A stretch of DNA of 64,000 bases from the NCBI GenBank assembly GCA_947589545.1, contig CANQBA010000009.1, positions 21,627 through 85,626 of the forward strand, given 5' to 3'. The notes under the pieces are model-generated. The model had not been told where the DNA came from and searched no databases. It was given only the letters and a program-made list of their open reading frames with translations. The stretch is from an uncultured Oscillospiraceae bacterium (GTDB lineage Bacteria; Bacillota; Clostridia; Oscillospirales; Oscillospiraceae). A program made the position numbers and the translations under genes. Within the stretch, counting starts at the first letter, position 1, and every line of letters begins with the position of its first letter. Positions 1-7,511 of the stretch are shown here, piece after piece.

Positions 1-1041
1 ATGTGCTTCAACGTGCTGATCCCGTCGCTTTTTCCCTTCTTCGTCCTCTCCTCCCTCACCGTGGAGCTGGGGCTGGCCGACCGTCTGGGCAGGCTGGCCT
101 CCCCGCTGATGGAGCCGCTTTTCCATGTGGGCGGCGGGTGCGCCCCGGCGCTGATCCTGGGCTTCATCGGCGGCTATCCGGTGGGGGCCAGGACGGTCAT
201 CGAGCTCTATAAGGCCGGAAAATGCTCCCGGCTGGAGGCGGAGCGGATGCTGGCCTTCTGCAACAACTCCGGCCCCGCCTTTATCTTCGGCGTGGTGGGC
301 GCGGGCATCTTCTCCAGCTCCGCCGTGGGACTGCTTTTGTACCTGACGCACCTGTCCGCCTCCCTGCTGGTGGGACTCATCTTCCGGGGTCACGGCGGCG
401 CGGGCGGCGTCACAAAGCCCCGGCGGGGGGAGACTGTCCGCGCGCCCTTCCCCGCCGCCTTCGTTCGGGCAGTGGGCTCCTCCTTTCAGTCCTGCCTTGG
501 CATCTGCGGCTTTGTCATCTTCTTCACGGTGCTCTTAAAGCTGCTGTTCCTCTCCGGCTTCATGGACGCGGTGTCCCGGGCCCTGGCCGCTGCCTTAGGG
601 GCCGTGGGCCTCAATGGGGACTGGGGGCCCATGCTGATCTCCGGCCTTCTGGAGCTGACCAGCGGCGTGTGGAGCCTGCGGGAGGTGTCCGGCTCCCTGG
701 GCGCGTCCATCGCCATGGCGGCCTTTATGCTGGGCTGGGCGGGCCTGTCCGTCCACTGCCAGGTGCTGTCCTTTTTGAACGAGGCGGGCCTCTCCGCCAG
801 AACCTATCTTCTGGGAAAGCTCCTGCACGGGCTCTTTTCCGCCTGCCTTGCGGGGATATCCGCCTCTCTGCTCTCCGCCGGCACCCCCCTGGGCGCGTTC
901 CTGGCCACCCAGGTGGGGGATCTGGCGGAGTTGGACTTCGCCTCCGCCCTGCGGGGCTCCGTCCTCCTCTCCGCCGGGGTGCTGGCGGGATTTCTCATCG
1001 TTTCCGCAGTTTCTTTAAAAAGCAGTGGAAAAAAGCGATAG
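1..1041 (+). CDS. ylbJ: YlbJ-like sporulation membrane protein (5' truncated)
   Basis: This is the C-terminal 346 residues of a polytopic membrane protein of the YlbJ / nucleoside-recognition (Gate) family, which is needed for spore resistance and is made in the mother cell in bacilli. The family signature is visible near the start: a PSLFPFFVLSSL segment, then GFIGGYPVGARTV and FCNNSGPAFIFG, the conserved gate loops, followed by several hydrophobic helices. Family members are about 400 residues, and their hydrophobic N-terminal helix is missing here. The ATG at base 1 is therefore probably an internal Met at the window edge rather than the true start. The protein ends in a basic tail (SSGKKR). 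Assignment to the family is firm; the role in sporulation is inferred from homology. Confidence 0.82.
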   Translation: MCFNVLIPSLFPFFVLSSLTVELGLADRLGRLASPLMEPLFHVGGGCAPALILGFIGGYPVGARTVIELYKAGKCSRLEAERMLAFCNNSGPAFIFGVVGAGIFSSSAVGLLLYLTHLSASLLVGLIFRGHGGAGGVTKPRRGETVRAPFPAAFVRAVGSSFQSCLGICGFVIFFTVLLKLLFLSGFMDAVSRALAAALGAVGLNGDWGPMLISGLLELTSGVWSLREVSGSLGASIAMAAFMLGWAGLSVHCQVLSFLNEAGLSARTYLLGKLLHGLFSACLAGISASLLSAGTPLGAFLATQVGDLAELDFASALRGSVLLSAGVLAGFLIVSAVSLKSSGKKR

Positions 1042-1083
1042 CATCGTGTATAATGGAGGAAAAAAGCTAGGGAGGGCGGGTAT

Positions 1084-1296
1084 ATGCTCTTTCGCCGTGA
1101 TATCGAGCCCTGCTGCGCCTACTGCGCCAGGGGCACCAACATCAGCGACACCGAGACGATCTGCTACAAGCGCGGCGTCGTCTCCGTCTCCGGCCAGTGC
1201 AGGAGCTTCCGGTACGACCCGCTGAAGCGCGAGCCCCCCGCGCCGGCGGCTCTGGACGGTTCAAAATATTCCCAGGAGGACTTTTCCCTTGACTGA
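1084..1296 (+). CDS. Small cysteine-containing hypothetical protein
   Basis: A 70-residue protein of unknown function. It carries six cysteines, including CCAYC near residue 10, plus isolated Cys at about 27 and 39, which suggests metal binding or disulfides, but no known zinc-ribbon spacing is obvious. A good ribosome site (GGGAGGG) lies just upstream of the ATG. Its stop codon overlaps the TTG start of the biotin ligase gene by 8 bases, so the two are very probably translated from one mRNA. The overlap and the intact reading frame are the main support for a real gene. I recognise similar short proteins upstream of birA in clostridia but can name no function. Confidence 0.65.
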   Translation: MLFRRDIEPCCAYCARGTNISDTETICYKRGVVSVSGQCRSFRYDPLKREPPAPAALDGSKYSQEDFSLD

Positions 1297-2074
1297 ATCG
1301 GAGATCCTTCCCCTTCTGAAGGGGACGCCGGCGGATCTGAGGGTACGCGTCGTGGAGACGTGCGACTCCACCAACTCCGCCCTTAAGCGGGACGCCGCCA
1401 CCCTGCCCGCGGACACCGTGCTCATCGCCCTGACCCAGACTGGCGGGCGGGGCCGGCTGGGCCGGAGCTTCTACTCCCCACCCGGCCACGGCCTCTATAT
1501 GAGCCTCCTTCTGCGGCCGAAGCTTGCCGGGGACGACCTCACCCTGCTGACCCCCGCCGCCGCTGTGGCGGTGTGCCGGGCCCTGGAGGGCCTGTTCGGT
1601 GTCAAGACCCATATCAAGTGGGTAAACGACGTGTACGTCCGGGAGAAGAAGGTCTGCGGCATCCTCACCGAGGCGGTCTTCACCCCTCAGGGCGGCCTTT
1701 CCCACGTAGTGCTGGGCCTGGGCGTCAATCTGACGCCGCCCCCCGGCGGCTTCCCGGAGGAGATAGCCGGGATCGCCGGCGCGGTGCTGACCGAGGCGCG
1801 CCCCGGGGCCCTGCCGGCCCTGGCCGCGTCCGTGCTTTCGGAATTTTACCGCCTCTATCAAGCCCTGCCGGACTGCGATCTTCAGGCGGAATACGCCCCC
1901 CGGCTTCTCTATGTGGGCCGGGACGTGCTGGTTTTGCGGGGCGGAGAATCCCGGCGCGCTCTCGTCCTGGGCGCGGACAGCCGGTGCCGGCTTTTGGTGC
2001 GGTATGAAAACGGTGCCTCGGACGCCCTCTCCGGCGGGGAGATCTCTCTGCGGCTCCCAGGAGGCGAACCATGA
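1289..2074 (+). CDS. birA: Biotin--[acetyl-CoA-carboxylase] ligase
   Basis: Joins biotin, via biotinyl-AMP, to the lysine of biotin carboxyl carrier domains in the cytoplasm. The catalytic motifs are present: CDSTN near residue 26, the biotinyl-AMP loop GRGRLGR at 53-59, and KWVND at 110-114 with the active-site lysine, followed by KVCGIL. At 261 residues it lacks the N-terminal winged helix of bifunctional BirA, so it should be an enzyme only and not a biotin-operon repressor. The start is TTG at 1289, chosen because AGGAGGA lies 8 bases upstream and because the catalytic domain begins at once. It overlaps the preceding small gene by 8 bases and the following DUF1284 gene by 4. Confidence 0.92.
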   Translation: MTESEILPLLKGTPADLRVRVVETCDSTNSALKRDAATLPADTVLIALTQTGGRGRLGRSFYSPPGHGLYMSLLLRPKLAGDDLTLLTPAAAVAVCRALEGLFGVKTHIKWVNDVYVREKKVCGILTEAVFTPQGGLSHVVLGLGVNLTPPPGGFPEEIAGIAGAVLTEARPGALPALAASVLSEFYRLYQALPDCDLQAEYAPRLLYVGRDVLVLRGGESRRALVLGADSRCRLLVRYENGASDALSGGEISLRLPGGEP

Positions 2075-2448
2075 GACTGCGGCCCCATCACGCCCTGTGC
2101 ATCCAGAAATTCACCGGCCACGGGTACGACGACAGGTTTACGGAACATATGACGGAGATCTGCGAAACGCTCCGAAAATTTCCGGAAACGCAAATTAACA
2201 TAATTTCCGGCTGTGACGAGCTTTGCGCGGCCTGCCCCCATGCTCATACCGGAAAATGTGCCGCCCTTGAGAAGGTGGAGACTATGGACGCGCAGGTCGT
2301 AAAGGCCCTGGGCGTCCGCCCCGGCGGCGCGCTCCCCTGGGCGGAGCTGGCCGCCCGGGCGCGGAAAAATGTATTTGAAACGGACGCGTTTAAAGAAATC
2401 TGCGGCTCCTGCGAATGGTTCGACCTGTGCAGGGATACAAAAATTTGA
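2071..2448 (+). CDS. DUF1284 domain protein
   Basis: A 125-residue cytoplasmic protein of the DUF1284 family, recognisable from the N-terminal MRLRPHHALCIQKF and the paired cysteine clusters (CDELCAACPHAHTGKC at about 58 and CGSCEWFDLC near the C-terminus). The eight or so conserved cysteines suggest an iron-sulfur or zinc site, but the biochemical role of the family is not known to me. It starts with ATG overlapping the birA stop by 4 bases (ATGA), so it is translationally coupled to birA. The C-terminus CGSCEWFDLC is complete, so the gene is intact. Confidence 0.8.
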   Translation: MRLRPHHALCIQKFTGHGYDDRFTEHMTEICETLRKFPETQINIISGCDELCAACPHAHTGKCAALEKVETMDAQVVKALGVRPGGALPWAELAARARKNVFETDAFKEICGSCEWFDLCRDTKI

Positions 2449-2511
2449 CATGAAAGAATCCCTCTTCTTTGCGGAAAAATAAAGCCGAATTTGACAAAGG
2501 AGGGCCTTTCT

Positions 2512-2670
2512 ATGACAGAATTTGCCAAGGGCATCGCCATCGGCATGATCGCCGGCGGGACGGTGGGCGCCATCGTGGCCATGCCCAAGAAAAAAGCCAG
2601 CGCCGCCGGAAAATTCCTGAAAACAGCGGGAAATATTATTGAAAACATCTCTGAAACATTGGGATTATAA
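2512..2670 (+). CDS. 52-residue hypothetical protein with hydrophobic Gly-rich N-terminus
   Basis: A short ORF preceded by a strong ribosome site (AAAGGAGGG, 8 bases before ATG). The product begins MTEFAKGIAIGMIAGGTVG, a glycine-rich amphipathic or membrane helix like that of small YtxH-type proteins, followed by a basic stretch (MPKKKASAAGKF) and an amphipathic tail. Function unknown. The last codons and stop lie inside a perfect 15-bp inverted repeat (2649-2685), so the transcript probably ends at or is stabilised by this hairpin. Evidence for coding is the ribosome site plus composition; homologues were not checked. Confidence 0.6.
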   Translation: MTEFAKGIAIGMIAGGTVGAIVAMPKKKASAAGKFLKTAGNIIENISETLGL

Positions 2671-2685
2671 CCCAATGTTTCAGAG
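2649..2685 (+). terminator. Perfect 15-bp hairpin overlapping stop codon; second hairpin follows
   Basis: Arms at 2649-2663 and 2671-2685 are exactly complementary (15 bp) around a 7-base loop that contains the TAA stop of the 52-residue ORF. No run of T follows, so it is either a weak terminator or a stabilising 3' hairpin. A second 8-bp hairpin (GGAAGGGG 2696-2703 with CCCCTTCC 2717-2724) follows immediately. Confidence 0.55.
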
Positions 2686-2786
2686 GAATCCCATCGGAAG
2701 GGGCACCCTGACGGTTCCCCTTCCAATCCCCTCCCTCCGAACAATCGAGAGCAAAAATAAATAATACATATCAGGAGTGTGGTCAC

Positions 2787-4817
2787 ATGAGCAAACACAA
2801 CTGGCAGTCCCGGGTCTTTGGACAGTCCACGGATCTGAACTTCACCTCCACCCTGCTGCTGCCCGCCTACGCCGGGAAGATCGGCCTCCACGAGGCGCGG
2901 GTCAACGGCGACGGCTCCGTCACGCTGGAGAGCCGGGGCGGCAAGATCACCGGCGGGCACGACGGGCTGCTCTACTACTATGTGGAGCTGGATCCCCGGC
3001 GGGAGAGCTTTGTCCTGACGGCGGACGTGTTCGTGGAGAATTACGGCCGGGAGGGCACCAATGACACGCCCCAGCAGTGCGGCTTCGGCCTGATGGCCCG
3101 GGACACCGTGGGGCCGGCGCGGCGCGAGCCCTACGACCCCTCCTTTCAGGAGATCCCCGCCCCCTCCAACATGGTCTATCTGGGCCTGTTCGCCGGGAAC
3201 CGGGACGAGAACGTCCTGCGCGTCACCCGCCGCCGGGGCGTTTACGATCCGGGCGAGCTGGTGGGCGTGACGCTGGATCACCTGGAGCTGCCCTTCGAGA
3301 CGAGGATCGTCACCGGCGGCCAGGGAGTCCGTATGATCCTGGGCCGGGACGAAAAGGGCTTTTTCGCGGCGGCGGAGACGGAAAACGGCCTCCTGTCCGA
3401 TCCCTGGTACGTCCCCGACTGCCCGCCCAACCTGCTGGAGCAGCAGGATCCCGACCATATGTACATAGGCTTTTTCGCCTCCCGCAACGCCCAGGTGCGG
3501 TTTGAGAATATCGACCTGCGGGTGACGGATTACATCCCGCCCGTCCCCGCCCCGGCGCTGTGGATGCCGGTCAACGACAGCGTGAAGCCCACGCTGTATC
3601 TGCGCTCTGGCACCGTCGCCGGATCCCCGGACTACGCCCTCACCCTCCAGGGGAACGAGGACGGAGAGGTTGACATAACAATGAACGGCATCCCCGTGGG
3701 AACGGTGCGTCTCGCCGGCGAGACGCCCGCCGCCCTGGCGGTGTCCCTGACGCCGGGGGAAAATGTCTTTGACTGTCTCTACCGCTTTGGGCAGGAAACC
3801 CTTCGGGAGATATTTACGGTGAATCTCCGTGAGGACGGCGGCTCCGCCGGAGAGCTCTACGCCGCCCCCGACGGCCGGGAGGACGGCGCGGGCACGCGGG
3901 AGCGGCCTCTCTCCCTTTCCGCCGCTCTGGGGCGGATAGATCAGGGGGGCACGGTGGTTCTGATGGGCGGCGACTACGCCGAGGCCCTGGCTGTGACGCC
4001 GGAGCTGTCCGGCGGGCTGGAAAGGCCCAAGACCGTCCGCCCCGCGGCCGGAGAAAAGCCGCGTATTCTGGGCGGGCTGGCGCTGGGCGGCTGCTTCTGG
4101 CACGTCCGGGATCTGGAATTTACCAAAACCAGGAATCTCATCACCGGGAGCTTCAACCTGGTGGAAAACTGCGTCTTCCACGACTGTGAGGAGACGGGCC
4201 TGATGATCGGCCGTGGCCAGCCGGCGGGGTTCAACTTCGCCTGGCCCAGCCACAACACGGTGCGCGGGTGCGAAAGCTTCGGGAACATCGACCCCAAGCA
4301 CATGAACGCCGACGGCTTTGCCGCCAAGGTGGGCGTGGGGCCGGGGAACGTGTTTGAATCCTGCGTCTCCCACGACAACGTGGACGACGGCTACGACCTC
4401 TACAACAAGGTGGAGAGCGGAAAGAGCTCCCCTGTGGCCCTCTGGGGGTGCGTGGCCTACCGCAACGGCATATGGACGGATCCCGCCGACCGGTCGCACG
4501 TCATTCTGGGCGGAGGCGGCGGCAACGGCTTCAAGGTGGGCGGCGAGGGCCTGCCTGTGGGGCACGTGCTGGAGCACTGCGTGGCCTTCCAAAACCTGAT
4601 GGCGGGCTTCTCCGACAACTTCAACCCCGGGGCGCTCCGGGTCACCGGCTGCGTCTCCGTGGACAACGAACAGCAGAATTTCATCTTCCGGGACAATCCC
4701 CTGACAGCCCCCGCCGGGGTCTACCGGGACAATATCTCCATCCGCACCGCCCCCTCGGACTGGCCCGACGCCATCACCGGCGACGTGGACGGCACCAATC
4801 GCCTGTGGCAAGGTTAA
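2787..4817 (+). CDS. Family-9-type pectate lyase-like beta-helix protein, no signal peptide
   Basis: A 676-residue protein with an N-terminal beta-sandwich-like part (about 1-250), a short Ig-like linker (about 260-350), then a parallel beta-helix from about 350. The helix starts with YAAPDGREDGAGTRERPL, typical of secreted polysaccharide lyases. It carries the PL9 active site: Asp509, Asp533, Asp534 and Asp537 have the same spacing (24, 1, 3) as the calcium ligands 209/233/234/237 of Dickeya PelL, and Lys583 in NGFKVGGEG is the likely catalytic base. PL9 enzymes cleave polygalacturonate by beta-elimination. Oddly there is no signal peptide: the N-terminus is MSKHNWQSRVFGQ, so either the enzyme is cytosolic or the substrate is imported. 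Ribosome site AGGAG lies 10 bases before ATG. Monocistronic by context. Confidence 0.8.
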   Translation: MSKHNWQSRVFGQSTDLNFTSTLLLPAYAGKIGLHEARVNGDGSVTLESRGGKITGGHDGLLYYYVELDPRRESFVLTADVFVENYGREGTNDTPQQCGFGLMARDTVGPARREPYDPSFQEIPAPSNMVYLGLFAGNRDENVLRVTRRRGVYDPGELVGVTLDHLELPFETRIVTGGQGVRMILGRDEKGFFAAAETENGLLSDPWYVPDCPPNLLEQQDPDHMYIGFFASRNAQVRFENIDLRVTDYIPPVPAPALWMPVNDSVKPTLYLRSGTVAGSPDYALTLQGNEDGEVDITMNGIPVGTVRLAGETPAALAVSLTPGENVFDCLYRFGQETLREIFTVNLREDGGSAGELYAAPDGREDGAGTRERPLSLSAALGRIDQGGTVVLMGGDYAEALAVTPELSGGLERPKTVRPAAGEKPRILGGLALGGCFWHVRDLEFTKTRNLITGSFNLVENCVFHDCEETGLMIGRGQPAGFNFAWPSHNTVRGCESFGNIDPKHMNADGFAAKVGVGPGNVFESCVSHDNVDDGYDLYNKVESGKSSPVALWGCVAYRNGIWTDPADRSHVILGGGGGNGFKVGGEGLPVGHVLEHCVAFQNLMAGFSDNFNPGALRVTGCVSVDNEQQNFIFRDNPLTAPAGVYRDNISIRTAPSDWPDAITGDVDGTNRLWQG

Positions 4818-4966
4818 CTTTGGCATTTGAGTGAATTGTACCATAATTTTAAGCATTTGTCAAGTATTATTTTTAACTATTCAGAAATCGAATAGATAAA
4901 TGGATTTGATGGGTCGAGCGGGTCTGACTCCTACAGGTTCTCGTGCGGGCGCACCCCTGGGGGAGT

Positions 4967-5002
4967 CCAGATGGGGGTCGCAACCCCCTCTGGTCGTTTT
5001 TT
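4967..5002 (+). terminator. Rho-independent terminator downstream of the beta-helix gene
   Basis: CCAGA-GGGGGT pairs with ACCCCCTCTGG (one bulged T) around CGCA, followed after TCG by six T (4997-5002). It sits 150 bases past the stop of the pectate-lyase-like gene and is the first plausible plus-strand terminator. Confidence 0.6.
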
Positions 5003-5164
5003 AAAGGTGGGGTTCAGGGGAGGCGGGGCCCCCATCGGGCAACAGCCCGATGGGGAGAGGAGGAGCGATGCCTGCGCCTGAGGGCGAATACTTGAAGCCC
5101 GAGGCAAAGCGGCTTCCGCGACGACGCGGAGATCCCTCCCCTGGTTGTTTTTCTCCTCTTTGTT

Positions 5165-5202
5165 GCTTTCTCCTCTTTTGTCAATACAAAAGAGGAGAAA
5201 GC
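5165..5202. repeat. Perfect 17-bp inverted repeat
   Basis: Arms 5165-5181 and 5186-5202 are exactly complementary around the loop CAAT. The stem is pyrimidine on one strand and purine on the other (CTTTCTCCTCTTTTG). No T-run follows on the plus strand. Function unknown; it may be a mobile palindromic element or an RNA hairpin. Confidence 0.6.
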
Positions 5203-5261
5203 AAATTCCCGTCCGCCCATAAGGCGGACAACCTTATAACCCCGCCGGGGCAAGGGAACAT

Positions 5262-5290
5262 TTGACATTTTATTGGAAATGTGCTACAAT
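5262..5290 (+). promoter_or_regulatory. Sigma-A promoter for the 5329-6374 operon
   Basis: TTGACA at 5262-5267 and TACAAT at 5285-5290 with a 17-base spacer, ending 38 bases before the first start codon. This is a near-consensus housekeeping promoter. Confidence 0.75.
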
Positions 5291-5328
5291 GGACAGGCAT
5301 TTGATAAACAGAACTCTGAGGTGATGGT

Positions 5329-5649
5329 ATGGCCTCCTGCGGAGGGTGCGGGGAACTCTATCTGACCGGCAAAGCGCTGGAGCTGCTGGAGCTTTTGGGC
5401 GAGTACGCCTTTCTCCCCCTGGGGGAACGGGACGGGAAGCCGGTGGTTGTTTCCGAGACCGGCGAGACGTTCTCCAACGCGGTGACGGCCTTAAAGCTCT
5501 ACGGCCTTGTGACTCTGGACTACGATCTGCCGTTGGCGGGGTTTGATTATAAGAATTATGTAAACTGCTCCCGGCTGGGGAGCATGGCTCTCACCGCCCG
5601 GGGGCAGGCGGCCCTGGAGGCACTGGACGCCCAGGGGGTGGCGGAATGA
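5329..5649 (+). CDS. Hypothetical protein, possible winged-helix fold, cotranscribed with tcdA
   Basis: A 106-residue cytoplasmic protein that I do not recognise. It begins MASCGGCGELYLTGKALELL, with a CxxC pair that could bind metal. The middle (LELLGEYAFLPL, then TFSNAVTALKLYGLVTLDYD) and the end (LTARGQAALEAL) have the helix-turn-helix-wing feel of small winged-helix proteins, as in domains that end with LTxKGxxAL, but this is only an impression. GAGGTG lies 5 bases before the ATG. Its stop overlaps the tcdA start by 4 bases, so the two genes form one operon under the promoter at 5262-5290. A role linked to tRNA modification is possible but unsupported. Confidence 0.65.
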   Translation: MASCGGCGELYLTGKALELLELLGEYAFLPLGERDGKPVVVSETGETFSNAVTALKLYGLVTLDYDLPLAGFDYKNYVNCSRLGSMALTARGQAALEALDAQGVAE

Positions 5650-6374
5650 ACGAGGCCCTGTCCCGCACGGCTATGCTTATTGGGCAGGAGGGCCTTATGA
5701 AGCTGCGCCGGAGCCGGGTGGCGGTCTTTGGCCTGGGGGGCGTGGGCGGCTACGTCTGCGAGGCCCTGGCCCGGTCGGGGGTGGGCGCGCTGGATTTGGT
5801 GGACAAGGACACCGTCAGCGTCAGCAATATAAACCGACAGCTCTTCGCCCTGCGCTCCACCGTGGGGATGAACAAGGTGGACGCGGCGGCGGCGCGGATC
5901 CGGGACATCGACCCGGAGATCCGCCTGACCCTGTGGCCCGTCTTCTACGGGCCGGACACGGCGGACAGCTTTGATTTCTCCCTGTACGACTACATCGTTG
6001 ACGCCATCGACACGGTTACCGGGAAGCTGATGCTGGTGACCCGGGCCCGGGAGGCGGGCGTCCCCGTCATCAGCGCCATGGGCGCCGGCAACAAGCTGGA
6101 TCCCACGGCCTTCCGGGTGTCGGACATCTTCGAGACGCAGTTTGACCCCCTGGCGCGGATCATGCGCAAGGAATTAAGACGCCGGGGCATCGACCGGCTG
6201 AAGGTGGTCTGGTCGGAGGAGCCGGCCCTTGTCCCCTCCCCGGAGGCGCGGGAGGCCGCGGCGGCGGAAAATCCCGGCCGCCGGGACACGCCGGGCAGCT
6301 GCGCCTTTGTCCCCGGCGCGGCGGGGCTTGTTTTAGCCGGCCAGGTCATCCGGGAGCTTGCCGGGATCGGATGA
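5646..6374 (+). CDS. tcdA: tRNA threonylcarbamoyladenosine dehydratase
   Basis: An E1-like (ThiF/MoeB/HesA) ATP-dependent enzyme that dehydrates t6A at position 37 of ANN-decoding tRNAs to the cyclic form ct6A. The Rossmann nucleotide motif GLGGVGG is at 29-35 and the NINRQLFA motif with the conserved Arg and Gln is at 61-68. VDAIDTVTGK follows, and the ending FVPGAAGLVLAGQVI is typical of the TcdA/YgdL subgroup. Length 242 residues matches. TcdA-type members lack the ubiquitin-like partner and the CxxC zinc site of MoeB, as here. ATG overlaps the upstream stop, so the genes are coupled. The gene runs to within 105 bases of a lipoprotein gene. Confidence 0.9.
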   Translation: MNEALSRTAMLIGQEGLMKLRRSRVAVFGLGGVGGYVCEALARSGVGALDLVDKDTVSVSNINRQLFALRSTVGMNKVDAAAARIRDIDPEIRLTLWPVFYGPDTADSFDFSLYDYIVDAIDTVTGKLMLVTRAREAGVPVISAMGAGNKLDPTAFRVSDIFETQFDPLARIMRKELRRRGIDRLKVVWSEEPALVPSPEAREAAAAENPGRRDTPGSCAFVPGAAGLVLAGQVIRELAGIG

Positions 6375-6478
6375 AAATTGGCAAAATTTTTTGATAAAAC
6401 GGGAACATTTCGCAGATATGGTATGTCATAAGGGTGCGTGACCACAAATCGCGCAAATCCATGAAAGGACATACCGAA

Positions 6479-7471
6479 ATGAAAAAGATAACCGCACTGC
6501 TTTTTGCGCTGATCCTGGCGCTGTCCGTCGCCGCCTGCGCCCCAAAAAACGAGGGCCCCGACGCTTCGGATTCCACGGATCCCACCGATACTTCCAACGT
6601 TACGGATTCCACTGACACCGCAGACCCCAAGGACACGGCGGAGGATACCGCGAAGGACACCACCGAGGACACCGCCGCGCCGAACACCGAAAAGGATACG
6701 ACCGAGGATACCGCCGCGCCGGATACCGGGAAGGATACGACTGAGGATACCGCCAAGGACACTACCAAAGACACCACGAAGGACACCACTAAAGACACCA
6801 CGAAGGATACTACTAAAGACACCACTAAGGACACCACGAAGGATACTACACCCCCTGATACCGCCAAGGATACCACGCCCCCGGACACCACCGCTCCCGA
6901 CACTTCCGCCCCTGACACGACTGAGCCGGATACGACAGTTTCTGACACCACGGATGACACCACAGGAGACACCACTGAGGACACCGCCGGAGGCGGCACG
7001 CCCGGTTTTGGCGGCCCCGGCTTCCAGTTTGGGCCCGGCGGCGTCATCATGCCCGGCGGTAACGGCGGCGGCACCACCGAGGACATCCCCGTGGCCGACG
7101 CGGGGGATCTGATCGATCAGCTGGACGCCCTTTGCCAGGGCATTGTGGAGGGCTCCTACTGTGCCGCTCCCCGCTCCTCCGCTGATTTCAGCAGCTATTT
7201 CGGCGGCAATGTCCAGTACACCGAGGGGATGCGCGTGGCCATGAACCATTTGCAGATGGCCCCTCCCGCCCACGTTGTCATGCTCATCGAGGTTCCCGAG
7301 GGGGAGAACGCCAAGGACTACGCCAAGAAGCTTTCCGACAACGCCAATCCCCGCTGGCTGGTGTGCGCCACTGCCGATTCCGTCCAGTACGCTGTGAAGG
7401 GGAACCTGGTGCTCTTCGTCATGTCATCTACCGAGATCGCGGACGCAGTTGTCGCCGCTTTCAACGGTTGA
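6479..7471 (+). CDS. Lipoprotein with long Asp-Thr-Thr-Lys repeat linker
   Basis: A 330-residue lipoprotein. The start was set at 6479, where AAAGGA lies 10 bases upstream and a classical signal begins (MKKITALLFALILALSVAAC); Cys20 is the lipidated residue. Residues about 25-180 are almost wholly Asp, Thr, Pro, Glu and Lys, including seven tandem DTTK/DTTP units encoded by degenerate 12-base repeats (about 6740-6850). This looks like an extended wall-spanning stalk, possibly O-glycosylated at Thr. The C-terminal 120 residues form a globular domain homologous to the next gene (shared TADSVxxAVKxxLVLFVM). The shape recalls DUF4358 lipoproteins, but that match is only by impression. Function unknown; the context is a surface acyl-transfer module. 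Confidence 0.8.
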   Translation: MKKITALLFALILALSVAACAPKNEGPDASDSTDPTDTSNVTDSTDTADPKDTAEDTAKDTTEDTAAPNTEKDTTEDTAAPDTGKDTTEDTAKDTTKDTTKDTTKDTTKDTTKDTTKDTTKDTTPPDTAKDTTPPDTTAPDTSAPDTTEPDTTVSDTTDDTTGDTTEDTAGGGTPGFGGPGFQFGPGGVIMPGGNGGGTTEDIPVADAGDLIDQLDALCQGIVEGSYCAAPRSSADFSSYFGGNVQYTEGMRVAMNHLQMAPPAHVVMLIEVPEGENAKDYAKKLSDNANPRWLVCATADSVQYAVKGNLVLFVMSSTEIADAVVAAFNG

Positions 7472-7511
7472 GATAATCAATTTTGAAAAAGCAGAAAAGG
7501 AGAAACGAAAA

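Larger units (their letters stand above)
4818..5261. repeat. Gene-free hairpin-rich intergenic region
   Basis: About 440 bases without a convincing gene but with at least four strong stem-loops: 4967-4993 (11 bp with one bulge, then T-run 4997-5002), 5030-5055 (perfect 11 bp, AACA loop), a smaller CCGCG/CGCGG stem near 5118-5131, and 5165-5202 (perfect 17 bp, CAAT loop). A 71-codon frame runs through part of it but has no ribosome site and unlike composition. The density of perfect stems suggests a dispersed repeat family or a structured RNA; only one copy is in this window. Confidence 0.5.

Noticed and set aside
1..3. ATG at base 1 as true start of the YlbJ-like gene
   Set aside because: The family has about 50 more N-terminal residues; the ATG is at the window edge and no upstream ribosome site can be seen.
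2244..4856. 870-codon minus-strand frame opposite the pectate-lyase-like gene
   Set aside because: Composition is Gly/Pro/His/Val-rich with no domains or ribosome site. The plus-strand frame has the full PL9 active site and is the real gene.
5050..5265. 71-codon frame in the hairpin-rich gap
   Set aside because: No ribosome site and composition unlike the neighbours; it runs through several perfect palindromes.
6600..7000. CRISPR-like repeat array
   Set aside because: The repeats are 12-base coding units in frame with a lipoprotein, with no spacers and no cas genes.
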